Both the position numbers and the translations under genes were made by a program. A DNA stretch of 36,765 bases, taken from contig JAOUFN010000023.1 of the NCBI GenBank assembly GCA_029858285.1, forward strand, positions 1 to 36,765, read 5' to 3'. The stretch is from Nitrospirota bacterium (GTDB lineage Bacteria > Nitrospirota > JACRHL01). The notes beneath the pieces were generated by a model, which did no database searches, was not told the DNA's origin, and saw only the letters and a list, made by a program, of their open reading frames with translations. Shown in pieces: positions 15,881 through 24,666 of this stretch (its first letter is position 1; each line of letters opens with the position of its first letter).

Positions 15881-16282
15881 TTAGTCGATCCGGACCCAGA
15901 CACCGTCGGTGCCCACGTCCACAATGGTGCCCAGGGCCGAGCGGGTGCTGGTCCCGTTGTTGTCGGCCACCGTCTGGTCGTCGACGATATAGGCGATGCC
16001 GCCAATGTCGACGCGGGCGATGGTGCCGTCGTTGTTCAGCTTGTATGTGCCCTTGCGGGTGCTCACACTTTTGGCCCCGGCGATGCCCGTGGAGTTGTCC
16101 ACGGTGTCCTGGGCGATGCCGCGCGCGATCAGGGTGGTGGCAACGACACCCGGTTTGGCGTCGCGAGACGCATCCAGCACCACGATGGAGCCCGCGTAAA
16201 TCTTGACGGCGGCGGCCATGGGATCAGAAAATGTCTTGCCGTCGCGGTTGACGGTGTTGCGATCGGCTGCGAGTGCAGTCAT
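15881..16282 (-). CDS. DUF2190 capsid cement/decoration protein
   Basis: The 133-aa protein (TFSDPMAAAVKIYAGSIVVL; GVVATTLIARGIAQD) fits the DUF2190 cement-like family, placed between the protease/scaffold and capsid genes. It probably stabilises the shell. In Mu a different small gene occupies this slot. Confidence 0.8.
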   Translation of the reverse strand: MTALAADRNTVNRDGKTFSDPMAAAVKIYAGSIVVLDASRDAKPGVVATTLIARGIAQDTVDNSTGIAGAKSVSTRKGTYKLNNDGTIARVDIGGIAYIVDDQTVADNNGTSTRSALGTIVDVGTDGVWVRID

Positions 16283-16318
16283 GGCAGAATCTCCTTTGAG
16301 GGCCAGTGGCCCCGGTTG

Positions 16319-16846
16319 CTACTTTTTGGCCTTGGCGGCAAGAAACGTCTCGGGGGTCATCCCCAGGGTGGCGCACACCTGGTGCTCCTCTGCAGACAGG
16401 GCGGCGACGCCCTCTTCACCCGGCGCCTTGCCGCCGGTCTGGGTGCCGGTCAACGCGGCCACCGGCACCGCCGAGGCCAGGTAGTTCTCCAGCGCGGTGA
16501 CGTCCTTGCCGCCCAGTTCCCGCGCCCACGGCTCCATGGCGGGCAACAGCTTGCCGCTCGCCATGGCGGTGGCGATCAACCCGGTCACCCTGGCGCCGTT
16601 CACCTGCGCGGTCAGGGCGGCCACCTGCTCCTGGAGCGGTTTGACCACGTCGAGGGGTACGTACTTGGCGGGGTCCGGCTTGGCGTCGGGCAATTGCGCG
16701 GTCAGGACGGCGACCTGGGTATTGGCCTCCGCCGCCTTTGCCTCGGCGGCCTCCGCCCGCTGGATCAGCGCCGCACAGGCGGCAATGGCGGCCTCATCAT
16801 CCGCCCCCTTTTTCAGATCCAGCAGCTTGAGCAGTTTCTCGTTCAT
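16319..16846 (-). CDS. Internal-start scaffold protein (Mu gpZ-like)
   Basis: In Mu the scaffold Z is translated from an internal start within I. Here an in-frame ATG at 16846 (MNEKLLKLLDLKKGADDE) follows a gaggac sequence and begins exactly where the helical scaffold region starts, giving 175 aa. The position fits, but use of this start is inferred. Confidence 0.6.
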   Translation of the reverse strand: MNEKLLKLLDLKKGADDEAAIAACAALIQRAEAAEAKAAEANTQVAVLTAQLPDAKPDPAKYVPLDVVKPLQEQVAALTAQVNGARVTGLIATAMASGKLLPAMEPWARELGGKDVTALENYLASAVPVAALTGTQTGGKAPGEEGVAALSAEEHQVCATLGMTPETFLAAKAKK

Positions 16847-17377
16847 GGCGTCCTCATCTTCAGGTTCGGGTGATAGATCAAAATGCGCAGCCACCAGGGT
16901 GGCCACCTCCTGCATGCCGTCCAGCGCCGGGTTGTTGGTGAGGGCGGCGTTGAAAATCTGCGTCACCTCACCGGTGTCGGTGGAGAACCAGAACACCGGA
17001 CTGATATAACGGAACTCCCCACTGGTAATGGCTGTGGCGGCCTTGTCCGTCCAACGCACATCCACCGCAAACAACCCCCTGCCCTCGCGCCACTCCATGC
17101 GCCGGAACCACCCGGCGGCCGGGGCCGGTTGGCCGTTTTCGCGGCTATATATGGTCTGGTGGTTGTAGTCGATGACGAAGTCGGACACCCGTCCGGCCTC
17201 GCGGGCGATCACACGGGCGGCGATGTCGGCGTCGACCCTCCAGGCGTCTATCCCTCCGGGGCGGTTATCCATCGCGCGGAACTTGCCCGCTGGCAAAAGC
17301 TGGATTTCCCCGGTGTTGGCAAGGTCCAGGTGGCATACGGCGATGCCGATATGGCTTTTGCGCTTCATGCCGCCCAT
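16319..17377 (-). CDS. Head maturation protease with scaffold domain (Mu gpI, gp32)
   Basis: The 352-aa protein matches the Mu I family. Residues 1-160 form the protease with conserved DYNHQT (H73), PAAGWF and FRYISPVF (S126), then FNAALTNNPAL. Residues 178-352 are Ala/Glu-rich and helical, the scaffold part. The ATG at 17377 has ggggac just upstream; a second in-frame ATG three codons later (17368) is an alternative. It follows a 350-bp segment without a certain gene. Confidence 0.9.
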   Translation of the reverse strand: MGGMKRKSHIGIAVCHLDLANTGEIQLLPAGKFRAMDNRPGGIDAWRVDADIAARVIAREAGRVSDFVIDYNHQTIYSRENGQPAPAAGWFRRMEWREGRGLFAVDVRWTDKAATAITSGEFRYISPVFWFSTDTGEVTQIFNAALTNNPALDGMQEVATLVAAHFDLSPEPEDEDAMNEKLLKLLDLKKGADDEAAIAACAALIQRAEAAEAKAAEANTQVAVLTAQLPDAKPDPAKYVPLDVVKPLQEQVAALTAQVNGARVTGLIATAMASGKLLPAMEPWARELGGKDVTALENYLASAVPVAALTGTQTGGKAPGEEGVAALSAEEHQVCATLGMTPETFLAAKAKK

Positions 17378-17728
17378 ATTGTCCCCGGCGCGATGACGAA
17401 ATCCTGCCGAAGCATTTCGGCAATTTTGGCGTGCAAGGGGGGCGATGCGGGGTGACTGGGTACCACCAGAAACCGTAATGCCCCAGATAACCCTTTTAAG
17501 ACCCTTTTAAAAACTCCGATCTCCCACCGGACTATCCCATGCCCCAGTCGGGCCGATTTTTTGCGGCACAGGGCAAATGCGGCGGTCGGGGTTGCCTGCG
17601 TCGGGAAAAGGGGGTACATTTGACCCGAGGGAGGCGCGGGCGACACGGTGAATCTCCCGGCCGTAACCTTGCCAGATGGCATTGAGTGCTATGTGGGGGA
17701 AATGGGAGTCCCCACCCCGTCGCCGACC
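17378..17728. other. 350-bp segment between gpF and gpI, no certain gene
   Basis: Other head genes here are packed to the base. This segment holds an 11-bp direct repeat (ttaaaagggtc/ttaaaagggtt on the minus strand, about 17491-17512), a GCCGAA/TTCGGC hairpin (17406-17421), and a 105-codon minus-strand frame (17682-17365) whose TGA overlaps the second ATG of gpI. That frame starts Pro/Thr-rich and matches nothing I recognise. The segment could hold a promoter, a small gene, or an insertion of host repeat DNA. Confidence 0.4.
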
Positions 17729-18910
17729 TCATTTCCACTCCCCCAAAATCACCTGGCCCCGCCGCAGCCACTTGGCCACGTCCTCCCGGTTTGTGCGGCG
17801 GAAGCTGGTGACGAACGACGCCAGGCCGCTCTGGGTCACCTTGATGGCCGCAGAGTAGATGCGTCGCCCCTCGCGCCGGATGGCAACGGCGCTCTGTTTC
17901 CCGTCCTGCACCACCACCGTGGCCGATTCGCCCAGCAGGGGCAGCACCCGGTATTCTTCCAGCGTCAACTCCGGGTGGACCTCCGCCTGCTTGCCCGCGC
18001 TTTCCGCGCTCATCACCCCGATCCGGCTGTGCGCGCCCAATGCCGTGGCCACCTCCTGCGGCAGGTGCATCACCGGCATGTTGCCTTTGGGCATCTTGAG
18101 CCACTGTTCAAACTCCGGCGCCGCCACGCCCGATCGGATGGCGGCGGCCGCATCTTCCGGCGCGGCGTCCGCCAGGCGGAAAACCAGATGATCATCCAGC
18201 GACTGGCGGCGGCCGCCGGGCGGATAGTTGAACTCCGGGTCCACCCCACGGGGGATGCGCTGCACCTGGCCGGTGCGTTTGTTGCGGTAGGTGGTGGCGG
18301 GCACGTCCGGGCGCGGCCCCACGGTCAGGCCGCGCCGTTTGGCCTGGGCGTCGGACAGTTGCCGCACCCGGCACTTGCAGCCCCACGCCTTGATGGGCAT
18401 GTGCTCCTGCCAAAATGGGTCATCCACCGGCAGCACCAGACCATCCCACGCGGCGTGTTCGGCGCGCGGCGCCTCGCTGTTGTTGGCGTCGTAGATCAGC
18501 AGGCCGAAATCATCTTTTGCCTTCTGGATGCGCTCCCACTGCCCCTCGCTGTGGGATGTGCGCAGGTTGGTGTCGTAGATCACCTGCAAGCGGCGCACGC
18601 TGCCCAGTTGCACCTCGCGCAGCTCGCGGGTTTTGGGATCCTCCATCAACGCCCGCCCCCACCACCCTTTGCGAACCAGCTCCGGCTGGAGCGTTTGGGC
18701 AAAATTGCGAAAGGGCACGCCATCCGCCAGGGCGCGGTCCACCTGGGCGCGGATGGATTTGAGCACGGAAAGCTGCATGGCCTTGGCCACGGTGAAGGCC
18801 GCCTGGTGATCGGTTTGCCACACGTCGCGCCAGTCGAAGCCGACCGCAAAGCCCTTCTGGCGGAAGAACTTGATGGCCTCGGCGGGGGGCAATGGCTTGA
18901 GGGCGATCAC
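17729..18910 (-). CDS. Head morphogenesis protein (Mu gpF, gp30)
   Basis: The 393-aa protein matches the Mu F family: EAIKFFRQKGFAVGFDWRDV near the N-terminus, the RTSHSEGQWERIQKAKDD segment and the HAAWDGLVLPVDDPFW plus WGCKCRVRQLSDAQAKRRGL motif. It is a minor head protein near the portal. The GTG at 18910 overlaps the portal stop codon as GTGA. Confidence 0.92.
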   Translation of the reverse strand: MIALKPLPPAEAIKFFRQKGFAVGFDWRDVWQTDHQAAFTVAKAMQLSVLKSIRAQVDRALADGVPFRNFAQTLQPELVRKGWWGRALMEDPKTRELREVQLGSVRRLQVIYDTNLRTSHSEGQWERIQKAKDDFGLLIYDANNSEAPRAEHAAWDGLVLPVDDPFWQEHMPIKAWGCKCRVRQLSDAQAKRRGLTVGPRPDVPATTYRNKRTGQVQRIPRGVDPEFNYPPGGRRQSLDDHLVFRLADAAPEDAAAAIRSGVAAPEFEQWLKMPKGNMPVMHLPQEVATALGAHSRIGVMSAESAGKQAEVHPELTLEEYRVLPLLGESATVVVQDGKQSAVAIRREGRRIYSAAIKVTQSGLASFVTSFRRTNREDVAKWLRRGQVILGEWK

Positions 18911-20445
18911 GCGCGGCCGCCATTCACCCGGCCCCACACGCCCGCCGCAAACTGGCCCTGCGCCAGGCTTTCGATCAGCGGCGCCAGATCCTGCCCGGCC
19001 AGCAGATCGGTCAGCCCCTGTCTAAACCCGTCGAAATCGTCACTGGCGGCGGCCAGCGCCAGGATGGGGGCGATCAGCGGGTCCATCACCCTCTCCCAAT
19101 CCGCGCCCATGTCGGTCGCCAACCGCTCCAGCTCGTCGGGCGGGGTGGGCTGCGCGGCCAGTGCCGCCATCCGCGTGGATGCAACGGCGGGCGCCGCTGG
19201 GGCGGTACGGGCCAGCACTGGCTCATCTTTTTGCGGCAGGGGGATGCCCAGTTTTCCGTGCGCCCAGCCCACGGGGATGCGGAACCCGGCATCCACCAGG
19301 TTGGGCACAGCGCCGCCCCACGCCACCAGATCCTCCGGCTCGCTGGTATCAAATCGAAAACGCGGGGCGCGGCGCAGGCCGTCCGGCGCCAGGCCGTTGA
19401 GGGCGGCGATGGGATACACCAAATCGCGCGTCAGCGTGCTGGCCACCTGGAGCGCGTCTGACTCCAGCAGCTCGCGTCGCACTTCGTTGTGGACGTTGCC
19501 CAGGGCGTTGGTGCTGGTTTTGCCGTCGGCCTGGCTGGTGAGGGTGCCACCCAGAATCGCTTTCGATTGGGTGCGCTCGCACCAGGCGATCATTGCCTCG
19601 AATGGCAGGTGACTGCCCTTGGCCGCCTCCTGGAACTCGATGGCCATGCCGTCGGGCACGATGCCCGCCGCGTTGTGGCCGATGTTCATCACCGCCCGCA
19701 TCAGGGTGGCTTTTTCCTTGTCCGTGGCCCCGGACGGGTATTTGCCCAGACGCAGCGGCAGGCCATAAATTTCCAGAAATTCGGCCAGGTCGCGGACGGC
19801 GTAAACCTTGAACAGATACGGCCACGCGAGCACCCGGCCCAGACCGGCGCGCGTGACGTAGCCGGATTTGGCCTTGTGCAAATGCTGGATCCAGCCGAAC
19901 GGGGTCAGCTCCACACCGTTGGGCGACCCGTCGCGCAGGTGCAGTTCGTGGCGGTTCTCCGGCGGGGTATGGAACCACCCCGCAGGGCGCAGGATGATTT
20001 CGCGCGGCAGCCACACGCGATCCACCAGGCGCCAGGCGATTTCCAAATTGGCGTACCCCTTTCCGACGCCATCCATCACGTCGAACAACAGATCCTCGAT
20101 GTCCGGGATCTCCTCGAACAGTTCGGCCAGGTGCTCGGCGTTTTTTTGTTCGGCGGCGGTGGGGCGGGCAGGGGGAAAGATGGCCCAGGGCAAACCCGTC
20201 AATGCGCGTTTGCGCTTGGACAGCTCGGCCAGGATGTGGCCGTCTTTTTCCTCCATGTCCTCGATCAGCTCCGCCTGGGCGCGCAGGTTGCCCTGCTCGG
20301 CGTCGCGCAGGATCTCCGCCAGGCGGCTGACCGTCAACCCGCTGGAGGGGTGATCGGCAAATTCCCGGTGCAGCGCGCCGACGCTGGCGGTCTGCTCATC
20401 CTGCGACGGGGCCTTGACCGGGCGTCCGTAGGCGTCAACCAGCAT
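18907..20445 (-). CDS. Portal protein (Mu gp29, DUF935)
   Basis: The 512-aa protein (LVDAYGRPVKA; GNLRAQAELIEDMEEKDGHI; LSKRKRALTGLPW; YGLPLRLGKYPSGA) is a typical DUF935 portal, the dodecameric ring at the head vertex through which DNA is packaged. The ATG at 20445 has gggagg 5 bp upstream. Length matches Mu gp29. Confidence 0.94.
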   Translation of the reverse strand: MLVDAYGRPVKAPSQDEQTASVGALHREFADHPSSGLTVSRLAEILRDAEQGNLRAQAELIEDMEEKDGHILAELSKRKRALTGLPWAIFPPARPTAAEQKNAEHLAELFEEIPDIEDLLFDVMDGVGKGYANLEIAWRLVDRVWLPREIILRPAGWFHTPPENRHELHLRDGSPNGVELTPFGWIQHLHKAKSGYVTRAGLGRVLAWPYLFKVYAVRDLAEFLEIYGLPLRLGKYPSGATDKEKATLMRAVMNIGHNAAGIVPDGMAIEFQEAAKGSHLPFEAMIAWCERTQSKAILGGTLTSQADGKTSTNALGNVHNEVRRELLESDALQVASTLTRDLVYPIAALNGLAPDGLRRAPRFRFDTSEPEDLVAWGGAVPNLVDAGFRIPVGWAHGKLGIPLPQKDEPVLARTAPAAPAVASTRMAALAAQPTPPDELERLATDMGADWERVMDPLIAPILALAAASDDFDGFRQGLTDLLAGQDLAPLIESLAQGQFAAGVWGRVNGGRA

Positions 20446-20460
20446 GGCCACCTCCCGGCA

Positions 20461-22014
20461 TCACCAGCCCCCCCCCTTGACCAGCGCGGGCTGGTTGTTG
20501 CGGTCCTCATCCTCATCGGCCAGGCGATCGCGGAACGGGCTCGCGGTTTGCGGGCACGGCGTGTAGTCGATTTCCGGCGGCTCCATCATGGCCACCGCGT
20601 ACAACACGTTGGCGAGGCTGATGGCAAACTCGCCGTGGCGTCGATTGCCATCGGCCCCTTTTTCGCGCTTTTTCGGGATCTGCGCCACGCCGTCGATGCG
20701 CTTGATGGCCCGCAGATCCGCCAGCACATCGTCGTGGCGGGGGGCGGTGATGGTGCGGTCCTCCACTGCCGCCTTGACCCGTGGCATGTGCTCGCGGTAC
20801 CACCCCACCGTGGCCATCACCTGCTCGATGCGCCCGGCCCCGTAGCGCTGCATGGTAGCCTCCGCCATCTCGCCGCCGTTGCCGCGCGCGTCCATGGCGC
20901 CAGCGGTGAAGCGGGGCAGGCGGTCGACCAGATAGAACAGCACCTGTTTTTGCTGGGCGAACGGCACATTGCGCATCTCCAGCAAAAACGGTGTGTGCAG
21001 GGTCAGGTTGAGCGATTCTTGCACCGGCCAGACGGTGGTGCTGTCCGCTGTGCGACCGAAATCCTGGCCAAAATAGCTTTTCAGGATCGGATTCAGGGCC
21101 GCCAAACGGGTCTTCAGGTGCTCTGCGCACCAGTCGTTCACTTCCGCCCGGCGGATGTGCTCCGGCAACTGTTCGAACCCGGCGGCCAGGGTGAGGTTCA
21201 GCACCGGGATGTCCGGGCGCATGATCCCCTCGATCATCATGCGTGTAAGGAACGTGCCGGAGCCCTGCGACGGGATGACGTCCAGCTCCTCCGCCGCGTC
21301 CTCGCCGTAGTGGCCCCGAATGTCCGCGCACCAGATGGCCTCGCCCCCGGTGGTCCATTCGGCGCCCTTGGCCAGGCAGATGCGCCGGTACAGACCCTGT
21401 TCCACCGCCAGGTCGAACGTGATGCGGTGCAGCCCCCATTTTTTGCGGCCCGCCCGCACGTCGTCCACCAACCCGTTGAACGGGTTGGATTCGCCGTCGT
21501 GGGTACTGATGATGCGCACCCGGCCGCCCCACATGAGCAACGCCATGGCGGACTTGAGCAGGCCGGGCAGATCATCGTGGAAGGCCGCTTCGTCGATCAC
21601 CACCACGCCCTGTTTGCCGCGCAGGTTGCTGGGGCGCGAGGCCAGGGCCTTGACGTGGCAGCCAGAGGCGAACTTGATCACGTAGATCTGGATGTCATCG
21701 CCATCCTTGCCCTCGCCCTTCAGCACGTCCTGATACACATCGGAGCAGGCGCGGTCGAATTGCCGCGCCCAGCCCGCGCAGGTATCAACAAAATCACGCG
21801 CCATATCCTGGTTATAGCCGATGTACCACACGTTCTGGCCCCCGTCCTCGCGGGAGGTGGCGGCTATCAGCACATCGTCTGCGGCCTCCGCCCAGGTGAT
21901 GCCGACGCGGCGGGATTTTTCCACCACCTTGACGGTGGATTGATCCGCCACCCATTGCTGTTGGTAGGGCAAAAAGACGGCGGGAATGGTGGCCTGCGCG
22001 GTCACGGTTTCCAA
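20461..22014 (-). CDS. Terminase large subunit (Mu gp28)
   Basis: The 517-aa packaging motor has the Mu-type Walker A variant KSRRVGIT (33-40), Walker B VVVIDE (137-142) and RNase H-like nuclease acidic residues D318 (GQDFGRTAD), D375 (AMDARGNG) and probably D428/D429. It cuts host-flanked Mu DNA for headful packaging. The start codon is TTG at 22014, overlapping the upstream gene by 13 bp; no in-frame ATG exists nearby. Confidence 0.94.
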   Translation of the reverse strand: METVTAQATIPAVFLPYQQQWVADQSTVKVVEKSRRVGITWAEAADDVLIAATSREDGGQNVWYIGYNQDMARDFVDTCAGWARQFDRACSDVYQDVLKGEGKDGDDIQIYVIKFASGCHVKALASRPSNLRGKQGVVVIDEAAFHDDLPGLLKSAMALLMWGGRVRIISTHDGESNPFNGLVDDVRAGRKKWGLHRITFDLAVEQGLYRRICLAKGAEWTTGGEAIWCADIRGHYGEDAAEELDVIPSQGSGTFLTRMMIEGIMRPDIPVLNLTLAAGFEQLPEHIRRAEVNDWCAEHLKTRLAALNPILKSYFGQDFGRTADSTTVWPVQESLNLTLHTPFLLEMRNVPFAQQKQVLFYLVDRLPRFTAGAMDARGNGGEMAEATMQRYGAGRIEQVMATVGWYREHMPRVKAAVEDRTITAPRHDDVLADLRAIKRIDGVAQIPKKREKGADGNRRHGEFAISLANVLYAVAMMEPPEIDYTPCPQTASPFRDRLADEDEDRNNQPALVKGGGW

Positions 22015-22310
22015 CCCATCGGCACCGGGATCCAGGTCAGGCGCACCGCGCTGGTGGGGGCAAAGCGGGCCACGCTGGCCTCGTCCGCGCGAAAACCGTC
22101 GTACATGCCGTCGCTTCTCAAGCGCTCCACCACCGTCCAGCCGGGCGGTAGCAGGCCCTCGTCAAAACCGTCCTCCACCACCAGCAGGGCGACCTGTTGC
22201 CCGGCGTTCACCACACCCGCCGGATGCGGTGGATGAATCACCCCATCGGTGGGCCACGGCAGGTCGGAATTGGGGTTCGCGGCGGGGCGAATGCAGGTCA
22301 GTTGTTTCAT
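22002..22310 (-). CDS. Small unknown protein between adhesin and terminase
   Basis: The 102-aa protein (MKQLTCIRPAANPNSDLPWP) is not recognised. It is proline-rich at the start and ends with RLTWIPVPMGWKP. Start and stop are tightly fitted: 10 bp after the adhesin-like gene and overlapping the terminase start. Given its neighbours it may be a partner of the adhesin-like protein. Confidence 0.65.
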   Translation of the reverse strand: MKQLTCIRPAANPNSDLPWPTDGVIHPPHPAGVVNAGQQVALLVVEDGFDEGLLPPGWTVVERLRSDGMYDGFRADEASVARFAPTSAVRLTWIPVPMGWKP

Positions 22311-22320
22311 GCAAATCCTG

Positions 22321-23511
22321 CTACGTGGTCAACCATTTTATTTGCTCCTGCGGCAGGTCCGCGGGGTAGATTGCGAGCTTTTGTATCCATGCGTTCGGCT
22401 GCAAACTGCCGTTCATCGTGTCCCATCCAATCCCTATCACGGTCCCGGCGGGGGCGGAGGGCGTCCCCGCGGCGTCAGCACCATCGGCGGTGCCGTCCCG
22501 GAACTGCCGGAAATCATCCTGGCGGACGCTAGCCCCAACGTTATGAAAAGCACCGGTGCTAATCGCCGCGCCACCCAAAATGTTAGCCACCCCAACGCCA
22601 TCAGCTATGACCAGTGTCTGTATGCCATTACCAAACCCGGTTCCAAAAAAACCAAAACGCGAGCCATTAAGGGTGGAACCAAAACTCAAAAGCCCTCCCG
22701 CTATGGTGGTAAAGCTCTCGCGGTAGACGGTCGCGACCACGGACCAAGCGAGGGGGTTAATTGCGCCCGGCAGCGGGATTGTCATCTGGTCGGCCTGCCG
22801 CAGCGCCGCAGCGCCAGCCACGACGATCGGCGTCGTGCAGAACGCCCCCAATTCGAACTGGTTCAGCACAAAATAGAGCACCGTCGAGGCGGGCACGGTC
22901 AGCGTCAGCAGATCGCCCGCCGCCGCTGCGATGTTCTCGCTCTTGATACGCGTGTACGTTGCGCTGGTGATGTTCTGGCTGCCCTTCGCGCCGGTCAGCG
23001 TGGCCGTGATCGTCCCCGCGCCGCTGAAACGCCGGGCGATAAGCTGGAAACTGTGGGCCGCCGTCGTGGCCGCGCCCGCGACCGTCACGGCACCGCCGCT
23101 GGCCCCGCCATCCACCTTTATCGCGTAGGTACAAATCGCGGGGTCCACAATGGCCGCGAGCGCCGTGGTGTCGGCGATGTTCGCCACCGTCGCGGTGCCG
23201 GTCACCGTGTACGCCGTGGTCGGGCTCCCACTGGCGGGAGCGTTGTAGTTGGTGTTCAGGTTGGTGGCTGCGACCTCGCTCAGCATCCCCCGGTCCGTGC
23301 GGGTGCGGTGCATGTCGTTCGCATACTTTTGCCACACCCCGGCGGCATTTGTTCCCAACGCCTCCGAGGCGCGGGTGTGCGTCACCGGCGGCCCCCAGTA
23401 CGTGCCGTTGGCAAAGTCATAAAAAGCCGTCGCGCCGTTGATGGCTGGGCGCAGGGCGATGGCGGGATGAAGAAAATCCGGATCCAGAGTGACAGGATGC
23501 AGCGGAAACAT
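22321..23511 (-). CDS. LamG/concanavalin-like surface protein upstream of terminase
   Basis: The 396-aa protein resembles phage virion proteins with carbohydrate-binding beta-sandwich domains. An N-terminal segment FYDFANGTYWGPPVTHTRAS is followed by MLSEVAATNLN, a Thr/Ala-rich central domain (about 90-240) and a LamG-like C-terminal domain (WSVVATVYRES, GIQTLVIADG, NAWIQKLAIYPADLPQEQIK). The ATG overlaps the preceding gene as TGATG. It probably decorates the head or tail and binds glycans; Mu has no counterpart between gp27 and gp28. Confidence 0.7.
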   Translation of the reverse strand: MFPLHPVTLDPDFLHPAIALRPAINGATAFYDFANGTYWGPPVTHTRASEALGTNAAGVWQKYANDMHRTRTDRGMLSEVAATNLNTNYNAPASGSPTTAYTVTGTATVANIADTTALAAIVDPAICTYAIKVDGGASGGAVTVAGAATTAAHSFQLIARRFSGAGTITATLTGAKGSQNITSATYTRIKSENIAAAAGDLLTLTVPASTVLYFVLNQFELGAFCTTPIVVAGAAALRQADQMTIPLPGAINPLAWSVVATVYRESFTTIAGGLLSFGSTLNGSRFGFFGTGFGNGIQTLVIADGVGVANILGGAAISTGAFHNVGASVRQDDFRQFRDGTADGADAAGTPSAPAGTVIGIGWDTMNGSLQPNAWIQKLAIYPADLPQEQIKWLTT

Positions 23512-23789
23512 CAGACCCCCAGGAGCACGGTGACCATGCCGGACGTCCATGCTGTGGTTTTGGCGCGGATGTATTTCCATCCGTCGCCGGACATGACATA
23601 GATGCCCGACGCGGTGAAGGCCGGGGGTATCTGGCTCCAGGTAACGCCATCCAGCGAGACCTCGATGGCGACGGTGGCCACGCCGGTGATGATCACCTGC
23701 AACTTGCCCGCGCCCTTGTCAGTAAAAATGTCGCCGGTGAAAACGGCGGTCACGGCATCCAACAGCTTGTAAACGTGCATGACGCTCAT
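23511..23789 (-). CDS. Small beta-rich protein preceding the LamG-like protein
   Basis: The 92-aa protein (MHVYKLLDAVTAVFTGDIFT; VAIEVSLDGVTWSQIP; GWKYIRAKTTAWTSGMVTVL) looks like a single beta-sandwich of the kind found in phage decoration or spike proteins. It starts by ATGA overlap with gp27 and overlaps the adhesin-like gene. Start could also be the Met at codon 4. Function unknown, probably structural. Confidence 0.7.
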   Translation of the reverse strand: MSVMHVYKLLDAVTAVFTGDIFTDKGAGKLQVIITGVATVAIEVSLDGVTWSQIPPAFTASGIYVMSGDGWKYIRAKTTAWTSGMVTVLLGV

Positions 23790-24367
23790 TTGGCGGATTC
23801 CTTTGGAGTGATGCCCAGGATGAGGGCGCGGATGGCTTCGGCGGTTTTGCCGGTGATCCCGGCGGCGCGCACCGCCTGGTCCACGGCCTCGGCGGCCTGT
23901 GTGGCGCTGGCGGCCACTTGGGCGGCCATTTGGGCGCGGATTTTGATCTCGCGGTCGGCGCTGGTTTTGTCGGCGGTAGACAGGTCTTTGATGGCGCGGG
24001 CCAGCAGGGCGAGGTCTCCGGGTTTTGGGGGGGCGATGTCGCCACCGGTCTCGCCGCCGCTCATGCCCATGAGCTGCTGGAAGGCCACGGTGCGCAGCAT
24101 CTCGGCCAGCAGGCGGCCAACATCCGAATCCGGGGCGGCGCCCAACTGGGTGACCCATGTACCCGCGATCTCGCGCGCCTCGCGAATGCGGGCGCCTACC
24201 GCGCGGAAGTCCTGGGCGAAACGTCCCACGGAGGACTTCGACACGGTCACGTCCAGCCCCTGCAAATGCGCCACCACCTGGGCGATGGTGGCGCCGTCAT
24301 GTAGCAGGCGCTGCACCTCGGCGCGGATTTCGGGCGCGAGTTTGGCGATGGTGGATTTGCTGCCCAT
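23786..24367 (-). CDS. Terminase small subunit (Mu gp27, DUF3486)
   Basis: The 193-aa protein (KSTIAKLAPEIRAEVQRLLH; GLDVTVSKSSVGRFAQDFR) matches DUF3486: an N-terminal helix-turn-helix followed by a helical region. It binds the packaging site (pac) and recruits the large subunit. The ATG overlaps the gp26 stop codon as TGATG. Confidence 0.9.
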   Translation of the reverse strand: MGSKSTIAKLAPEIRAEVQRLLHDGATIAQVVAHLQGLDVTVSKSSVGRFAQDFRAVGARIREAREIAGTWVTQLGAAPDSDVGRLLAEMLRTVAFQQLMGMSGGETGGDIAPPKPGDLALLARAIKDLSTADKTSADREIKIRAQMAAQVAASATQAAEAVDQAVRAAGITGKTAEAIRALILGITPKESAK

Positions 24368-24666
24368 CAGTCCCCCGGTCCGGGGCGGCGCACTCCGGGC
24401 ACGCTGGCGCGGCCAGCAGCCACGTCCGCCCCGCGCTGGGTTAGCCGGGCGACGTGGACGGAATCCGCCACCACCTCCACGGTGACCAGCTCCTGCTCGG
24501 CCAGCCAGGCAAAATCGGTGCGCACCTGATCGCGGGAGACTCCGTGGCCAAACCGCGCCAGCGCCGTTTGCAGGATGGCCTCCCCGGCGGCGTAATCGGG
24601 ATCCTCGGCCAGCAGGCGCAGGATCACCAGGCGGCGATCCCCGGTATGCAGGGCCGCAAAACTCAT
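24367..24666 (-). CDS. Mu gp26-like protein (VpaChn25_0724 family)
   Basis: The 99-aa protein (HTGDRRLVILRLLAEDPDYA; LARFGHGVSRDQVRTDFAWL; LTQRGADVAAGR) has a winged-helix look and matches the conserved gene found just before gp27 in Mu-like phages. Role unknown, possibly packaging-linked DNA binding. Confidence 0.85.
   Translation of the reverse strand: MSFAALHTGDRRLVILRLLAEDPDYAAGEAILQTALARFGHGVSRDQVRTDFAWLAEQELVTVEVVADSVHVARLTQRGADVAAGRASVPGVRRPGPGD

Noticed and set aside
19489-22236. 915-codon + strand open frame opposite portal and terminase
   Set aside because: It is antisense to two genes with clear motifs (KSRRVGIT, VVVIDE, DUF935). GC-rich DNA commonly leaves the complementary frame open.
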